Positions 5,808-6,550 of a stretch of 6,550 nucleotides of DNA are shown in pieces (the stretch's first letter is position 1; every line of letters begins with the position of its first letter). The notes below the pieces were generated by a model, which was not told the DNA's origin, did not search any database, and saw only the letters and a list, made by a program, of their open reading frames with translations. A program made the position numbers and the translations under genes. Source of the stretch: an uncultured Chloroflexota bacterium (GTDB lineage Bacteria > Chloroflexota > Anaerolineae > Aggregatilineales > Phototrophicaceae); the NCBI GenBank assembly GCA_937927665.1, contig CALBRY010000268.1:1-6550 (forward strand), in the 5' to 3' direction.

Positions 5808-6230
5808 TTAAGGTTCGGGGGGCGGTGAAGGTTTTGGGATCACGTTGAGATCGGGTAAGGCTGAATCTATCGAGTTCAGGAATGTGATCCCGTCCGTGTA
5901 TGTTCTCGTGATTCGGTAGCGAACATTCATCAACTGGGCGGTGACGGCGCAGGCAAATTTCAAGAAGACATTATCGCCGATGATGAAGACGAAATAACCG
6001 GAATTTTTCGGCTTAAACCACGAAACCCCGCCTGCCAGTTTGACAAGGCTGGGAACAAGCTTCACATGCTCGGCATTGACGATCACATGGATCAGGCGAA
6101 AATCGAAGGTTTCGCTGTCCATGCGGCGTCCTTCATAGAGCATCGCCTGAAAGTCTTCGAGTGTTGCATCACCGTACAGTTCAAAATAAGGGATCCATTT
6201 TTCAATAAGCCATGTGGAATAGAGACTCAT
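5808..6230 (-). CDS. Small protein with a predicted STAS/SpoIIAA-like fold, function unknown
   Basis: The product is 140 aa. After an N-terminal part (WLIEKWIPYFELYGDATLEDFQAML) there is an alternating pattern from about residue 43. It has a strand (FRLIHVIVNAEHV), a helix (LVPSLVKLAGGV), a strand (GYFVFIIGDN), a helix (FLKFACAVTAQLM), a strand (YRITRTYTDG) and a final helix (ITFLNSIDSAL). That order recalls the STAS/SpoIIAA-like fold, which usually acts as a partner-switching or lipid-binding module. I see no certain phosphorylatable Ser in the expected place, so the assignment is by overall pattern only. A Pro-rich tail (PKPSPPPEP) ends the protein. The ATG at 6230 has AAAGG 7 nt upstream; the open frame reaches a TTG at 6302, but that would cross the likely promoter. 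No sigma factor or anti-sigma kinase gene lies nearby. It converges on the SDR gene. Confidence 0.7.
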   Translation of the reverse strand: MSLYSTWLIEKWIPYFELYGDATLEDFQAMLYEGRRMDSETFDFRLIHVIVNAEHVKLVPSLVKLAGGVSWFKPKNSGYFVFIIGDNVFLKFACAVTAQLMNVRYRITRTYTDGITFLNSIDSALPDLNVIPKPSPPPEP

Positions 6231-6269
6231 GGGTAAACCTTTTGAGGATGAAGCACAATCCTGCGGGAT

Positions 6270-6275
6270 ATTATA
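6270..6275 (-). promoter_or_regulatory. Candidate -10 box of the STAS-like gene
   Basis: The minus strand has a perfect TATAAT, which would start transcription about 33 nt before the ATG at 6230. The -35 region is poor (GATTGT at 17 bp spacing) and overlaps a palindrome at 6296-6310, so an activator may be needed. Confidence 0.45.
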
Positions 6276-6295
6276 AGAATCGCAATGTAAAAACA

Positions 6296-6310
6296 ATCTC
6301 AATTTGAGAT
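6296..6310. promoter_or_regulatory. Perfect palindrome, candidate operator of the STAS-like gene
   Basis: ATCTCAA and TTGAGAT (7-bp arms, one central base) form a perfect 15-bp palindrome at the -35 region of the promoter proposed at 6270-6275. The position fits a dimeric regulator. Confidence 0.4.
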
Positions 6311-6425
6311 ATGTAAAATAAATATTGACGTGTGCGTAAGTACAAATAAGGAGAACTGATGCATGTTATGTGACTTAGCATGAATTAGGATAAAATCCTG
6401 CTCATATGTACTGGCTTTCATATAG

Positions 6426-6458
6426 TGTTTTTGTGTATGAGGGTGCTTGTTTTTGTGT
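6426..6458 (+). repeat. Two direct copies of TGTTTTTGTGT, 22 bp apart
   Basis: The 11-mer occurs at 6426-6436 and 6448-6458. The 22-bp period is about two helical turns, so both copies face the same side of the DNA, as for paired activator sites. GTGT-A-ACAC follows at 6457-6465. Simple T/G-rich sequence makes chance possible. Confidence 0.4.
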
Positions 6459-6480
6459 GTAACACGTAATGAAGTTGTCG

Positions 6481-6514
6481 TTCCCCTCTCAATTGACGAC
6501 GATAAAGAGGGGAA
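6481..6514. other. Hairpin with 9-bp stem
   Basis: TTCCCCTCT (6481-6489) and AGAGGGGAA (6506-6514) pair perfectly around a 16-nt loop. No T-run follows on either strand, so a simple intrinsic terminator is doubtful. It may be a leader structure of a plus-strand gene starting beyond the edge. Confidence 0.4.
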
Positions 6515-6541
6515 TAGTCACTAATCACACTATGCTGTTGC

Positions 6542-6550
6542 GGATAGGAG
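6542..6550 (+). promoter_or_regulatory. Possible SD of a gene starting beyond the right edge
   Basis: The window ends in GGATAGGAG. AGGAG is a good SD, so a plus-strand start codon may lie within the next 5-10 bases. This cannot be confirmed here. Confidence 0.25.

Larger units (their letters stand above)
6311..6550. other. Gene-free AT-rich stretch
   Basis: No ORF of credible size or RNA gene is visible here. The part 6301-6480 is 34% G+C (61 of 180 bases by hand count), far below the coding regions. It holds an SD-like AAGGAG (6348-6353) before mini-ORFs of four and six codons, a small palindrome AGGAT-AAA-ATCCT (6387-6399), a direct repeat (6426-6458) and a hairpin (6481-6514). It is probably regulatory sequence upstream of a gene beyond the right edge, or a decayed intergenic region. 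Confidence 0.5.

Noticed and set aside
6325..6353. Plus-strand promoter from TTGACG at 6325
   Set aside because: The position 16-18 bp downstream has AAGGAG instead of a -10 box.
6406..6462. 18-codon plus-strand ORF (MYWLSYSVFVYEG...)
   Set aside because: No well-placed SD, low-complexity T/G-rich sequence, and no sign of coding bias.

Overview
The window reads as an ordinary chromosomal stretch of a free-living bacterium. Coding parts are GC-rich, with Shine-Dalgarno (SD) sequences of the AGGAG/GGAGG type and the standard genetic code. A membrane-anchored LysM/M23 peptidase with a Thr/Pro-rich linker, a stand-alone P-loop GTPase, a class III CoA-transferase, a VOC protein, a GyrI-like protein and an orphan STAS-like protein, mixed in short transcription units, fit a member of the Chloroflexota (Anaerolineae-like). 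There is no rRNA, tRNA or phylogenetic marker, so this placement is inference. No phage, IS element, CRISPR array, defence or secretion system is visible.

Layout, left to right. (1) 1-352, minus: 5' part of a GTPase-domain gene that runs off the left edge. (2) 353-518: a candidate promoter for that gene and a nested palindromic repeat (420-518) ending just before the stop codon of the next gene. (3) 519-1781, minus: LysM/M23 peptidase. (4) 1782-1943: divergent promoter region, with a perfect 12-bp palindrome in the spacer of the peptidase promoter. (5) 1944-3083 and 3124-3837, plus: CaiB/BaiF CoA-transferase or racemase, then a membrane-anchored transglutaminase-like protein 40 bp downstream. 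(6) 3849-3882: strong hairpin between convergent genes. (7) 3889-4305 (VOC) and 4420-4902 (GyrI-like), both minus. (8) 4903-5004: divergent intergenic region. (9) 5005-5763, plus: classical SDR. (10) 5808-6230, minus: small STAS-like protein, convergent with the SDR. (11) 6231-6550: gene-free AT-rich region with promoter, operator-like and hairpin elements, ending in a possible SD for a gene beyond the window.

The genes do not form one pathway. The peptidase and the transglutaminase-like protein would act at the envelope. The CoA-transferase and SDR are metabolic enzymes without a recognisable shared route. The VOC and GyrI-like proteins are both small-ligand-binding folds and could form a resistance or sensing pair.

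I see no clearly new multi-gene system. The most interesting signal is regulatory. A perfect 13-bp inverted repeat between the GyrI-like and VOC genes would bury the VOC ribosome-binding site and start codon in a read-through mRNA. A good extended -10 promoter inside the loop would make a shorter VOC mRNA that escapes this block.
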